NCBI GenBank assembly: GCA_017652765.1 | Contig: JAGCAJ010000011.1 | Span: 1 to 64,000 of the forward strand | Source of the DNA: Candidatus Saccharimonadota bacterium | Lineage (GTDB): Bacteria > Patescibacteriota > Saccharimonadia > Saccharimonadales > Saccharimonadaceae | Direction: 5' to 3' | DNA: 64,000 nucleotides | Shown here: one piece after another, positions 1 through 7,332 of the stretch | How positions within the stretch are numbered: position 1 is the stretch's first letter | Layout: each line of letters opens with the position of its first letter | Notes under the pieces: model-generated | What the model was told of the DNA's origin: nothing | Seen by the model: the letters and a program-made list of their open reading frames with translations, nothing else | The model's database searches: none | Position numbers and translations under genes: made by a program

Positions 1-1925
1 ATGAATTAAATGCAGTTACGGTTTTTGCAAATAACAACGGGGAATTAAACTATTCAATCTATGACGGCTCCGCTCAGCAGATGAGCCAGCCGCAAGAAGT
101 ATTTGGTCATGACGGCCAAGAGTTTGACGCTAAGTTCACAAAAGGTTTTTACCCAGGCCAATCTTATCTCGTATGGCGACGCCTCACAAACGACGGCAGT
201 AACGGTGCTACCTTAACTGAAGTTGCAAAGAGTGGCGAAATCATGGTTGCTAAATTCGACCCTGACACCAACACTTTTGAGGGCCAAGAACAAGTCACGT
301 CAGATTCATATTATATTTACGGTGGCGTTGGCGTAACTACTGGTAGAAACGAAGACGATCGCGAACCATATATCTTTGCTTATACCAACGACGACGCCGA
401 TCCAGAAGGTCTAGTTGATGGCGAACGCAAAATCATGCTCTTCCGCAAAAACGGCGATGGATGGGATAGTAATGTAATCAAAAGTAATATATGGGGAACG
501 ATTGCCTCTTTCGATGTAGGCATTTATGATGGCAAGCCAAGCGCAGCATACACTGTTTGGAACGATTTCGCAGACGTAATTATTACTTACGTAATTGATG
601 CCGAAGGCAATATAGTAGCTAACTTTACGAACGCTTGGGGTGCTCAGTTTGTCAATAAAAATGGTGAACCAGTACTAACATTCATAGAAGACGGCAAACT
701 CTACAGTTCCACAAAAGCCAGCGAGAAAATTCTCGAATTTGGCGACGACAATCATTCCCTCCCATATGCTCCGTTCAAGATTATCGGTGATTTGAATGAA
801 ACATTCATGGTTTCCTATCTTTCCAATGTCGACTCTCGCCAGAATCTCGTTGGTTACGTCAAAGCTAATGGCGAGTGCAACTATGACCCTGTATTAGTCA
901 CGAACGTAGATGAAAATTCCAACGTAACTTACTATGCTGGGCTCTTTGTTGGCAACAATGTCATTTCTGGTAGTACCGCCGTTCCGTTTATTATCTACAC
1001 AGCACAAAACTACGAATACGTTGACCCGGATTGGGTAGAAGGTCAAGCCGACATGTACGCAATGTCAGGTGCAGCTACAAATCACATTTCAATTCTCGCA
1101 GCCGACATCACCAATTTAAGAAACCTAGGTGTCGACACCAACGTAGCAAAAGTCGACGTGCTATTAAAAAACACTGGTTTGTTCCACGTCGATAAATTCT
1201 CACTATATTTGAAGAACGAAGGCGAATCTAGCGATAAGTACGTCAAGCTAGCAGATTATGACATTCCAACTCTCAGCCCAGGTGATACCTACCAGCTTGA
1301 GTTAGATCTTCCAGCAGCCGACTACAATAACCCTCACACCTACATACTAGGCGCTACTAGCCGCGACAGCGATTATGCCGACATCGGCGTGCAATCAGAA
1401 TACGTAGTCGATGCCAGCGAAGGTCAAGTCCAAATAACTAACTTGAAATACGATTTTCACGATCGTGGCAACCACGATGCCTACACCGTAACCGCCAAAT
1501 CGCTAGGCCCAGGCCACAAGAGCGGAAAACTAGTATATTATAATACGGTCAACAAAACAGTCTACAAAGAAGTCCCATTCAGCAATCTTGCTCCAGGCGA
1601 AGAGATTACGGATACTATCGTGAACCCTGACGATATGCTAAGCGCTAACCACGAATACTTAGCTGTTCGCGTCGCAAGTGCCGGTGACGAAGCAAGTAAC
1701 GGCGATACCTGGCCAACCGAAAAATTCCGCAACATGGAACTCCTTCCTGCTTGGTTCAAAGGTCACATCAACCGAATCGGCGGCCGCAACATTGACGAAA
1801 TTAATCCCGCAACACCAGATACCGGTGCTTTCACAAGAGTTGCCACCGTGGCACTTAGCAGTATATCATTTGCTGCCCTAGGCGCCATAGCGAGCACGCT
1901 TTGGTTCATACGCAGAAGAAAATAA
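1..1925 (+). CDS. Cell-surface protein with C-terminal wall-anchor signal (5' end cut by window)
   Basis: The frame is open from base 3 and has no convincing start, so the N-terminus lies upstream. The visible part of about 640 residues begins with acidic, aromatic-rich sequence resembling a beta-propeller or sugar-binding ectodomain. The middle (around 1080-1400) reads like a CARDB-type beta-sandwich, with phrases such as VLLKNTG and LSPGDTYQLELDL. The C-terminus has the order expected of a sortase substrate: a TPDTG motif (an LPxTG variant), a hydrophobic stretch of about 22 residues and a final RRRK. I infer an exported, wall- or membrane-anchored protein facing the host. No sortase gene is visible here. 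The ligand is unknown. Confidence 0.75.
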   Translation, partial: ELNAVTVFANNNGELNYSIYDGSAQQMSQPQEVFGHDGQEFDAKFTKGFYPGQSYLVWRRLTNDGSNGATLTEVAKSGEIMVAKFDPDTNTFEGQEQVTSDSYYIYGGVGVTTGRNEDDREPYIFAYTNDDADPEGLVDGERKIMLFRKNGDGWDSNVIKSNIWGTIASFDVGIYDGKPSAAYTVWNDFADVIITYVIDAEGNIVANFTNAWGAQFVNKNGEPVLTFIEDGKLYSSTKASEKILEFGDDNHSLPYAPFKIIGDLNETFMVSYLSNVDSRQNLVGYVKANGECNYDPVLVTNVDENSNVTYYAGLFVGNNVISGSTAVPFIIYTAQNYEYVDPDWVEGQADMYAMSGAATNHISILAADITNLRNLGVDTNVAKVDVLLKNTGLFHVDKFSLYLKNEGESSDKYVKLADYDIPTLSPGDTYQLELDLPAADYNNPHTYILGATSRDSDYADIGVQSEYVVDASEGQVQITNLKYDFHDRGNHDAYTVTAKSLGPGHKSGKLVYYNTVNKTVYKEVPFSNLAPGEEITDTIVNPDDMLSANHEYLAVRVASAGDEASNGDTWPTEKFRNMELLPAWFKGHINRIGGRNIDEINPATPDTGAFTRVATVALSSISFAALGAIASTLWFIRRRK

Positions 1926-1941
1926 TCCGACTATTCGAAAA

Positions 1942-1990
1942 CAGAAGCCGTCTAGCGATGCACGAAAAAACACCGCATAAGCGGCTTCTG
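1942..1990. terminator. Hairpin downstream of the surface-protein gene
   Basis: A 9-bp perfect stem pairs 1942-1950 with 1982-1990 (CAGAAGCCG/CGGCTTCTG). Nested in it on the minus strand is CCGC-TTAT-GCGG followed by a six-T run (1965-1984), which has the form of a Rho-independent terminator pointing left. It belongs to the repeat element described at 1999-2127. Confidence 0.5.
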
Positions 1991-1998
1991 ATTCAAAT

Positions 1999-2127
1999 GT
2001 TGGCGAGGGGGCGAGAGACTACCTTATTCGGCTTTGCATGGTGGTGGACTGGCGTATGGCTTAACTGGAACCGTAGAGGTCTAAAACAATGACAACGAAG
2101 AAGATAAAAGAAATGCAATGCCAATGA
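1999..2127. repeat. Dispersed intergenic element, copy 1
   Basis: About 130 bp closely similar to 3408-3534 and to the split copy at 4901-5157. Shared blocks in order are GTTGGYGAGG, CGGCTTTGCATGGTGGTGGA, AACTGGA, TAAAACAATGAC, and a purine-rich end AAAAGAAATGCAATGYCAATG. It lies between the surface-protein gene and the CDF transporter gene, and its right end runs into the promoter of the latter. On the minus strand it ends in a CGCCCCCTCGCCA-like sequence followed by a terminator, resembling a tRNA 3' end, but no cloverleaf folds. Confidence 0.7.
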
Positions 2128-2165
2128 TGGGATTGTCTTTATGGTATAATAGAAAATGCTCACAT

Positions 2166-3278
2166 ATGAAAAACAATCGCGAAAAAACAATAGTTAAAAC
2201 CAGTATTATAAGCATCTGCGCAAATTTGATGCTAGTGGGATTCAAAGCGACAGTAGGTCTACTATCAAACTCTATCGCAATTATTACGGATGCCGTTAAT
2301 AACCTTAGCGATGCACTATCGAGCATTGTCACAATCGTTGGCACGAAACTTGCTGGCAAAGCTCCAGACAAAAAACATCCGTACGGGTACGGGCGCATTG
2401 AATATATTACTTCACTCGTAGTTTCCGCCATCGTGCTCTATGCGGGCATCACTGCATTTATTGAATCCGTAAAAAAGATTATTGCACCAGAGGAAGTAGA
2501 CTATGATGTCACGACTTTAATCGTTCTGATTGGCAGCATTATCATTAAGTTCGTACTTGGGCTATATGTCAAGAAAAAAGGACGCGCCATAAAATCCGAC
2601 TCTCTGGTTGCAAGTGGAGCAGACGCTTTTAATGATGCCATTCTTTCTATCTCCGTACTTGCATCGGCAATTGTCTATATGATTTTTAATGTAAATCTCG
2701 AAGCATACGTCGGTGCATTAGTATCAGTTTTTATCATTAAAGCCGGCATAGAACTCATTAAAGAATCTATCAATAATGTACTTGGCACACGCATAGAAAG
2801 TAGCTTAGCAAAGTTAATTAAGAAAGAAGTCTTAAAGGAAAAGAACGTTAAAGGCGCTTTTGATCTGGTTCTAAATGATTATGGCCCAGATAAATATCTT
2901 GGCTCAATCCACATCGAAGTAGAAGATACGTTGTCTGTGGCAGATATTGATAAAATTTCTCGCCGCATCACGAAACAAGTATCGCAAAAATATGGAGTAG
3001 CTCTTCACACCATCGGCGTTTATTCTATCAACACCAAGGACAAAACTATCATCGAGGCAAAGAAAAAGGTCGAGAAGATTGTCTTTTCTCACAAAGAAAT
3101 CTTACAAATGCACGGCTTTTATTTAGACACCAAAGACGAAACATTGAGCTTTGACATCATCATCGACTTCAAAGCCGAGGATCGCGAAAAGATTTATCAA
3201 GACATTTACGACACGGTCCAAAAAGAGTTCAAGGACTATAAGATTGCAATCACGCTAGACGTCGACGTAAGCGATTAA
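2166..3278 (+). CDS. Cation diffusion facilitator (CDF) metal exporter
   Basis: An inner-membrane proton-coupled exporter of divalent metals (Zn, Mn or Fe). The N-terminal half has about six hydrophobic segments. The metal-site helix carries DAVNNLSDA, the following loop HPYGYGRIEY, and the paired helix ASGADAFNDA. The absence of His in the two D-rich sites is more like Mn/Fe-type CDFs than classical Zn exporters (inference). The C-terminal half is the cytoplasmic ferredoxin-like domain, here extended by a second copy-like segment. I chose ATG 2166 (MKNNREK) because TATAAT at 2145-2150 lies inside the longer open frame that starts at 2118. Confidence 0.88.
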   Translation: MKNNREKTIVKTSIISICANLMLVGFKATVGLLSNSIAIITDAVNNLSDALSSIVTIVGTKLAGKAPDKKHPYGYGRIEYITSLVVSAIVLYAGITAFIESVKKIIAPEEVDYDVTTLIVLIGSIIIKFVLGLYVKKKGRAIKSDSLVASGADAFNDAILSISVLASAIVYMIFNVNLEAYVGALVSVFIIKAGIELIKESINNVLGTRIESSLAKLIKKEVLKEKNVKGAFDLVLNDYGPDKYLGSIHIEVEDTLSVADIDKISRRITKQVSQKYGVALHTIGVYSINTKDKTIIEAKKKVEKIVFSHKEILQMHGFYLDTKDETLSFDIIIDFKAEDREKIYQDIYDTVQKEFKDYKIAITLDVDVSD

Positions 3279-3319
3279 GTGTTGATGATATATTAAAATC
3301 GAGCCGACGAAGGGGCTCG

Positions 3320-3413
3320 AAATTGATGCACAAAAAAGGGTGATTTTTGAGATTAAATCACCATTTAATTTGCGTCTATAACCTGAGTTTTCCACAGGTT
3401 CACCTGTTGGTGA
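3320..3413. repeat. Left 94-bp direct repeat of the island
   Basis: This aligns without gaps to 13638-13731, with about 79 of 94 positions identical by eye. Mismatches cluster in the terminator loop and in one 8-nt block. Both copies contain, on the minus strand, a terminator stem (GGTGATTT/AAATCACC followed by six T) and an AACCTG/CAGGTT hairpin, and both end with TTGGTGA. In the right copy that end is the 3' end of tRNA-Lys. The geometry (tRNA 3' end plus a distant copy 10.3 kb away) is that of an integrated element's att sites, although I see no integrase inside. Confidence 0.7.
3332..3362 (-). terminator. Minus-strand intrinsic terminator within left repeat
   Basis: The stem pairs 3339-3346 (GGTGATTT) with 3355-3362 (AAATCACC). 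On the minus strand it is followed by a run of six T (3332-3337). It matches the terminator of tRNA-Lys at 13650-13680, although no functional RNA is obvious upstream of this copy. Confidence 0.55.
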
Positions 3414-3534
3414 GGGGCGACCAGACGTTGTTGCTCGGCTTTGCATGGTGGTGGACTGGTGTATTGCCTAACTGGAGCTGGAGAGGCTTAAAACAATGAC
3501 GATGGAGAAAATAAAAGAAATGCAATGTCAATGG
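3408..3534. repeat. Dispersed intergenic element, copy 2
   Basis: The best-preserved copy of the roughly 130-bp family also at 1999-2127 and 4901-5157. It continues directly from the left island repeat, so it occupies the position that the tRNA-Lys body occupies at the right repeat. Its right end (AAATGCAATGTCAATGG) runs into a TATAAT at 3535-3540, the likely -10 of the zinc-ribbon gene. Whether it is an RNA gene, a decayed tRNA or a recombination site cannot be decided by reading. Confidence 0.7.
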
Positions 3535-3566
3535 TATAATCATAGTAAGTAAACAAAGGATCTTTT

Positions 3567-3824
3567 ATGGAACAAACTATTTGCCAAAGCTGTGCAATGC
3601 CACTAACTTCAGAAGATATGTACTCTACTGAAAAAGATGGCAGTATTAATAAAGATTATTGCAAGTGGTGCTACAAAGATGGTGAATTTGTAGATAAAGT
3701 TTCTATGGAAGAATATATCGAGATGTGCTCAAAGTTTGGCGAACAGGCCGGTATGACGAACGAGCAAATGAAAGAATATTGCACGAAAGTTTTTCCAACA
3801 CTCAAGAGATGGAAGAAAGCGTAA
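3567..3824 (+). CDS. Small zinc-ribbon protein
   Basis: An 85-residue protein with two Cys pairs, CQSC near residue 6 and CKWC near residue 32, forming a C4 zinc ribbon. A helical C-terminus follows (MEEYIEMCSKFGEQAGMTNEQMKEYC). This is the arrangement of the 'putative zinc ribbon' family (PF12674-like), often annotated as transcriptional regulators without direct proof. The preceding TTTT-ATGG context has AAAGGA as ribosome-binding site, and TATAAT at 3535-3540 supplies a -10. It ends one base before the TfoX-like gene, so the two are surely cotranscribed. Confidence 0.75.
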   Translation: MEQTICQSCAMPLTSEDMYSTEKDGSINKDYCKWCYKDGEFVDKVSMEEYIEMCSKFGEQAGMTNEQMKEYCTKVFPTLKRWKKA

Positions 3825-3825
3825 T

Positions 3826-4107
3826 ATGGCAAGCACCAAAGAATATCGCGATTTTATCTTAGAACAACTGTCGGAAGCGCCGAACATTACTTGCCAGCCG
3901 ATGATGGGCGAGTTCTTGCTCTATTCTAATAATGTCCTATTTGGTGGCATTTATGATGACCGTTTGTTAGTAAAAATTGTTCCAGAAAACGCGAAGTACG
4001 GCATATCCACCGAGGTTCCCTACCCCGGCGCCAAGCCAATGCATCTCATCGAGGACGTCGATGATAAAGCCAAACTTGCGAAAATAATCAATGCAGCTGT
4101 AAAATAA
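3826..4107 (+). CDS. TfoX/Sxy N-terminal-domain protein
   Basis: A 93-residue protein starting MASTKEYRDFILEQLSEAPNITCQPMMGEF and containing GGIYDDRLLVKI. This is the typical TfoX_N fold pattern (MMGEYLLYxxGxxFGxIxDDxLLLK). Full-length TfoX/Sxy proteins regulate competence in gammaproteobacteria, but stand-alone N domains in other phyla have no established role. Translation is coupled to the zinc-ribbon gene (1-nt gap). The pair is commonly mobile in gut bacteria, consistent with cargo (inference). Confidence 0.8.
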   Translation: MASTKEYRDFILEQLSEAPNITCQPMMGEFLLYSNNVLFGGIYDDRLLVKIVPENAKYGISTEVPYPGAKPMHLIEDVDDKAKLAKIINAAVK

Positions 4108-4256
4108 CCGAGCATTAGCCAGTTAGCCACTTTCTGGCAATCTAGGTTACGTCAACTATTATAAAATAGCACAAGCATTATAAGCAACCGAACAATATAG
4201 GTAATAAGAAACTGAACAATTTTTAAAATATAGAGACAAAAATATCCATTAACGGC

Positions 4257-4285
4257 TTGACTTCAACAGAAATATTTGCTAAAAT
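4257..4285 (+). promoter_or_regulatory. Sigma70-type promoter of the HNH leader
   Basis: TTGACT at 4257-4262, an exact 17-nt spacer and TAAAAT at 4280-4285. Transcription should start near 4292, which is immediately before the first strand of the pseudoknot described for the leader. Confidence 0.75.
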
Positions 4286-4291
4286 ATACGT

Positions 4292-4467
4292 AAGAGATAA
4301 GTGGAGGTTCCCGCAATCACTTGTCTCGAGCGGGAATAGTACAAAAGATAAGTCGCCGATATCTTCAGCGACGAATCCTCGTAACATTTGAACAATGCAC
4401 TTCTATTGTACTCGATATTTACTAAAAAGTCAAACGAGGATGGCATGCCATAAGAAAGGAAAAATAT
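4292..4467 (+). ncRNA. Structured 5' leader with H-type pseudoknot upstream of HNH gene
   Basis: About 175 nt separate the predicted start site from the ATG. Helix 1 pairs 4294-4303 with 4318-4327 (10 bp, one G-U). Helix 2 pairs 4308-4314 (TTCCCGC, inside loop 1) with 4330-4336 (GCGGGAA), giving an H-type pseudoknot at the very 5' end. Then come GTCGC/GCGAC (4352-4356/4368-4372), an 8-bp stem ATCCTCGT/ACGAGGAT (4375-4382/4434-4441) enclosing ACAAT/ATTGT, the palindrome TGGCATGCCA (4441-4450), and a ribosome-binding site (AAAGGA). I do not recognise it as a known riboswitch. It could be cis-regulatory or a stand-alone RNA. Confidence 0.55.
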
Positions 4468-4812
4468 ATGGCAAATCAATATAAAAATTGGTCTGATGAG
4501 CAAATCAAGGCAGTTTGGGAAAAGGGTACGATTGTGCCTGGTTATGACCCAGACAAATTTCGACAAGATATCGCCGGGGCATGGATAGAGTATTCTAAAC
4601 ATGGCAAAACAGGCAACGAGCTTGGCCTAGGTTGGGAAATAGATCACCGTAAGCCAGAATCCAGAGACGGCAAAACAGAACTAGCAAATCTTCGCCCACT
4701 CCAATGGGCGAACAATCGCGCAAAAGGCGACAATTATCCAAATTGGTCGTCAGTCGTCAGCTCTGAAGATGACAAAAATATCAGAAAAAACAAAAGCTGG
4801 ATTATAAAGTAA
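4468..4812 (+). CDS. Small HNH-endonuclease-like protein
   Basis: A 114-residue protein. The core is WEIDHRKPESRDGKTELANL followed by RPLQWANNRAKGD, giving the HNH pattern D-H ... N-L ... N-x-x-K. The N-terminal part (VWEKGTIVPGYDPDKFRQDIAGAWIEYSKHG) is typical of a family of single-domain HNH proteins that are usually annotated only as HNH signature proteins. It probably cleaves or nicks nucleic acid, but the substrate is unknown. It is monocistronic, with its own strong promoter and long folded leader, suggesting regulation at the RNA level. It lies inside the island and may be a homing-type or defence nuclease. Confidence 0.72.
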   Translation: MANQYKNWSDEQIKAVWEKGTIVPGYDPDKFRQDIAGAWIEYSKHGKTGNELGLGWEIDHRKPESRDGKTELANLRPLQWANNRAKGDNYPNWSSVVSSEDDKNIRKNKSWIIK

Positions 4813-4834
4813 TAATCGCCTTAATTAAATCCCC

Positions 4835-4861
4835 TCTCAGTCCATGCTGTTTGGGGATTTT
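4835..4861 (+). terminator. Hairpin after HNH gene
   Basis: AAATCCCC at about 4836-4843 pairs with GGGGATTT around 4853-4860, ending in a short T run. It probably terminates the HNH transcript and lies where the other repeat copies also carry a hairpin. Confidence 0.5.
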
Positions 4862-4900
4862 CGCAATACTATTCATGGCAACCCAAACCCAGCGTAAAAG

Positions 4901-5157
4901 CCTGCTGGTGAGGAGCGAGTAGCGATACTTACTCGGTTATGCATGGTTGTAGACTGGTGTATTGACCACCCCGAATACACGGCGAAGATCAAGGTTATAC
5001 CTAAAAAAGACTACCCGGTGCTAATGCCGTGCGAGTTCTGAGGTATACATATACAGGCAAAGAGATTCGAACTTTTAAGAAAAAATAGCTTTACTGGAGC
5101 CACAGAGGCCTTAAACAATGACAATGAAGAAAATAAAAGAAATGCAATGTCAATGGC
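4901..5157. repeat. Dispersed intergenic element, copy 3, split by a 127-bp insertion
   Basis: The left part (4901-4965) and right part (5093-5157) match copies 1 and 2. Between them, 4966-5092 has no counterpart in the other copies. The insertion can be read as the end of a protein (DHPEYTAKIKVIPKKDYP, then VLMPCEF and stop at about 5040), which looks like a gene tail brought in by recombination. This, together with 5158-5196, accounts for the 420-bp gap before the Fic gene. Confidence 0.6.
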
Positions 5158-5196
5158 ATAGATTCTGTAGCTTTACGTTTAAAATTATCTCCAACC

Positions 5197-5231
5197 TTGA
5201 TTTTTAACGCAAAGTTTGATATAATAAAGAT
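5197..5231 (+). promoter_or_regulatory. Leaderless promoter of the Fic gene
   Basis: TTGATT at 5197-5202, a 17-nt spacer and TATAAT at 5220-5225, then exactly 6 nt to the ATG at 5232. The expected start of transcription is the A of the ATG. Confidence 0.75.
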
Positions 5232-6119
5232 ATGATAAATCAAGTTACAAGAGATAGAATTAATAGCTTATCTGAGGAATATCGTAAGCTAGCCGTCAAG
5301 TATAAAGAAGCCATCAAAGAGCTTACTATTTCTGAACTTCCGGAAATGGTTTATAACTCAAACGCCATTGAGAATTCTACTCTTACACTTGAAGACACTG
5401 AAGATATTCTAATTCGCAATCAAATACGTACTGATCACGAAATTCGCGAGATTTATGAAGCAAAGAACCTCGCTAGCGCCATTGAATACCTAATGGATAA
5501 CCCAGAGAAAGAGATTTCAGTAGAATTAATCTTGAAATTGCACAAAACCCTACTTACAAATATTCGTGACGAGATCGCTGGTCGTTTTCGTTCCGGTAAA
5601 GAGTGGGTACGTGTCGGTACGCATATTGGCGCTAACCCAGAATTCGTAAATGGTTTTATGTATGATTTGGTTAGAGATTACAACTCTGATAATGGTGAGT
5701 ATTTCTTGGAGAAAATTGCCTACTTCCACGCAGAATTCGAAAACATTCACCCATTCGGCGATGGTAATGGCCGCATTGGACGTTTGCTTACAAACGAACA
5801 ACTAGACATGCTTGGTTTGCCGCCAATTATTATTCCGAATAAATCGAAGTTTGATGAATATTACCCTGCTCTTGACGAATATACAAAAACCAATAAAGCA
5901 GATAAGCTAACTGAGCTATTTGCGAGCCTTTTGATCGAAGCGCTGTATCGTCGTATCGCTAAACTTACCGCCAAGAAAATCGTTCCAGTTGCCGACTGGG
6001 CCAAGAATAATAGCATTAATCTCCAATCTGCAACCAATAAGGCTATTCGCGGAACCATACCAGCCTTTAGGGTTAGGGGGCATTGGATGATTGACGGGGA
6101 GTATATAGATGCACGATGA
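5232..6119 (+). CDS. Fic-domain AMP-transferase with N-terminal inhibitory helix
   Basis: A 295-residue protein with the complete catalytic motif HPFGDGNGRIGR (His173 to Arg184), so it should transfer AMP or a related group to target proteins. Near residue 43 it has SNAIEN, matching the (S/T)xxxE(G/N) inhibitory motif of class II Fic proteins, so it is probably self-restrained. The C-terminal 45 residues (VADWAKNNSINLQSATNKAI...) look like a winged-helix or excisionase-type DNA-binding segment, suggesting autoregulation. It overlaps the following HEPN-like gene by 11 bp, so the two are a unit. Target proteins are unknown. It could serve as a toxin or as a signalling enzyme. Confidence 0.88.
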   Translation: MINQVTRDRINSLSEEYRKLAVKYKEAIKELTISELPEMVYNSNAIENSTLTLEDTEDILIRNQIRTDHEIREIYEAKNLASAIEYLMDNPEKEISVELILKLHKTLLTNIRDEIAGRFRSGKEWVRVGTHIGANPEFVNGFMYDLVRDYNSDNGEYFLEKIAYFHAEFENIHPFGDGNGRIGRLLTNEQLDMLGLPPIIIPNKSKFDEYYPALDEYTKTNKADKLTELFASLLIEALYRRIAKLTAKKIVPVADWAKNNSINLQSATNKAIRGTIPAFRVRGHWMIDGEYIDAR

Positions 6120-6855
6120 TCACTACTGGAAATCCTATCTAGAATTAGAATCTCAAATACTTAAACTGTCAAGAAGTATTGAGTTTGACGATACGAATTT
6201 TGACCACAATGTTCATTCCGTCGCTATTGCAAACCTCATCTTGCAATGTGCAGCCAATATCGAAAGTATCGCTAAAGACTTGTATATTAAAAATAACACG
6301 AACAATACTCAAATTGATCGCGATAAAATACACTATGATTATGATTGCATTATGTGGCTTATTAATAATTGGGGCCTTAAAATGCGCGAAATTGTCTGCA
6401 AACCAGTTTCGGAAAAGAGCAAAGAACGTAACCGAAATTATAGGCCTTTCGACAACAGAAGAAAATGCAAACAATGGCATAAGCAAACATATCCATCTTG
6501 GAGGTGGAACGAAGCATACCAATCTATAAAACATGATTATATTAATGCTATTGCAAGCGACGCCACTCTACACAATCTGGTTGAAACACTAGCGGCTTTT
6601 TATATTTTAGTGCTTTATTATGAGAACATAGAACTATTACCTAATACAAATATAACTGGGTATAGCTACGATATGTCGAATACTCATTTAGACACCGATT
6701 TGTTTTCGCCGTCAATATTCGGTATATATAAGCCAGAAGATATAAAGAAATTTAAGAAGTTTAAAAAAAGGTGCATTTTTGTTGTCGAAGAAGGCGACTT
6801 TGTAAAGAATGGTTGGGGCGTGCCACAAAGATTAGTTCTGAATAAAGAATTATAG
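6109..6855 (+). CDS. HEPN-like protein coupled to Fic
   Basis: A 248-residue protein with no recognised family name. Residues 25-80 form helices with buried aromatic residues. Around residues 140-185 it has WNEAYQSIKHDYINAI, then a long helix ending AAFYILVLYY. This KHxxxxx pattern followed by a conserved long helix resembles HEPN-fold proteins of abortive-infection and RNase systems, but the canonical Rx4-6H motif is not clear (KHDYIN only). The C-terminal 60 residues are beta-rich. Translational coupling to Fic suggests joint function in defence or as toxin plus modulator. This is inference. Confidence 0.5.
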   Translation: MHDDHYWKSYLELESQILKLSRSIEFDDTNFDHNVHSVAIANLILQCAANIESIAKDLYIKNNTNNTQIDRDKIHYDYDCIMWLINNWGLKMREIVCKPVSEKSKERNRNYRPFDNRRKCKQWHKQTYPSWRWNEAYQSIKHDYINAIASDATLHNLVETLAAFYILVLYYENIELLPNTNITGYSYDMSNTHLDTDLFSPSIFGIYKPEDIKKFKKFKKRCIFVVEEGDFVKNGWGVPQRLVLNKEL

Positions 6856-6876
6856 CTTTCTCCGAACGACGTATAA

Positions 6877-7332
6877 TTATGTGTGCTTCTTCTCCGAAAT
6901 CCAAAAATCATGTTCTTTGTCTAAAAATACTATGAAAAACGTATTCCCTTGAATAAAGCCACCCAAGACAACTCTTCCCATTATGTGCAATGCACACCAG
7001 TTAACGTCTTCTTCGATATGTTTTGGGTGTACAAAATTGCTTTTAGATGGGAATTCACCATATTCCTTAAAGTTTTTACCTTGTTTTTCAATTACGCGTT
7101 CTTTGCAATAATACGATAAAGCATCAAACGTTTTTGCCAACAATCCACTTTTCTCCCAATCAACAAACGATTGACCCTGATCTCGATCAAGAAACTCGAA
7201 ACTAAATCTAAAATTCTTAGAATACTTATCGTCACTTACGAGGCTGGTAGACTGCCCTGCAAGTAGACTCTTATCTCGTCGCGACTGATGTTTTAGCTTT
7301 TTGTTGTTTTTTGACATCAAGTCGTGCTCCAT
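6877..7332 (-). CDS. Candidate toxin partner of the Panacea antitoxin
   Basis: A 151-residue basic-then-mixed protein downstream of, and overlapping by 62 bp, the Panacea/SocA gene. The start may be 7332 or the internal ATG at 7317 (MSKNNKK). Distinctive phrases are FSFEFLDRDQGQSFVDWE, WCALHIMGRVVLGGFIQGN and the terminal FFIVFLDKEHDFW. The paired FLDRD and FLDKEH motifs look like a conserved compact domain, perhaps an inhibitor of DNA replication or translation. I cannot assign an activity. By known Panacea (PanAT) organisation, the variable gene next to the antitoxin is normally the toxin. Confidence 0.6.
   Translation of the reverse strand: MEHDLMSKNNKKLKHQSRRDKSLLAGQSTSLVSDDKYSKNFRFSFEFLDRDQGQSFVDWEKSGLLAKTFDALSYYCKERVIEKQGKNFKEYGEFPSKSNFVHPKHIEEDVNWCALHIMGRVVLGGFIQGNTFFIVFLDKEHDFWISEKKHT

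Noticed and set aside
1965-3540. Cloverleaf tRNA or CRISPR repeat in the dispersed elements
   Set aside because: No consistent D, anticodon and T stems fold among copies, and there are only three copies with kilobase spacing and no spacers, so neither a tRNA nor a CRISPR array can be claimed.
3408-5157. Integron attC sites
   Set aside because: The elements lack paired RYYYAAC/GTTRRRY core sites in conserved positions and there is no integron integrase nearby.
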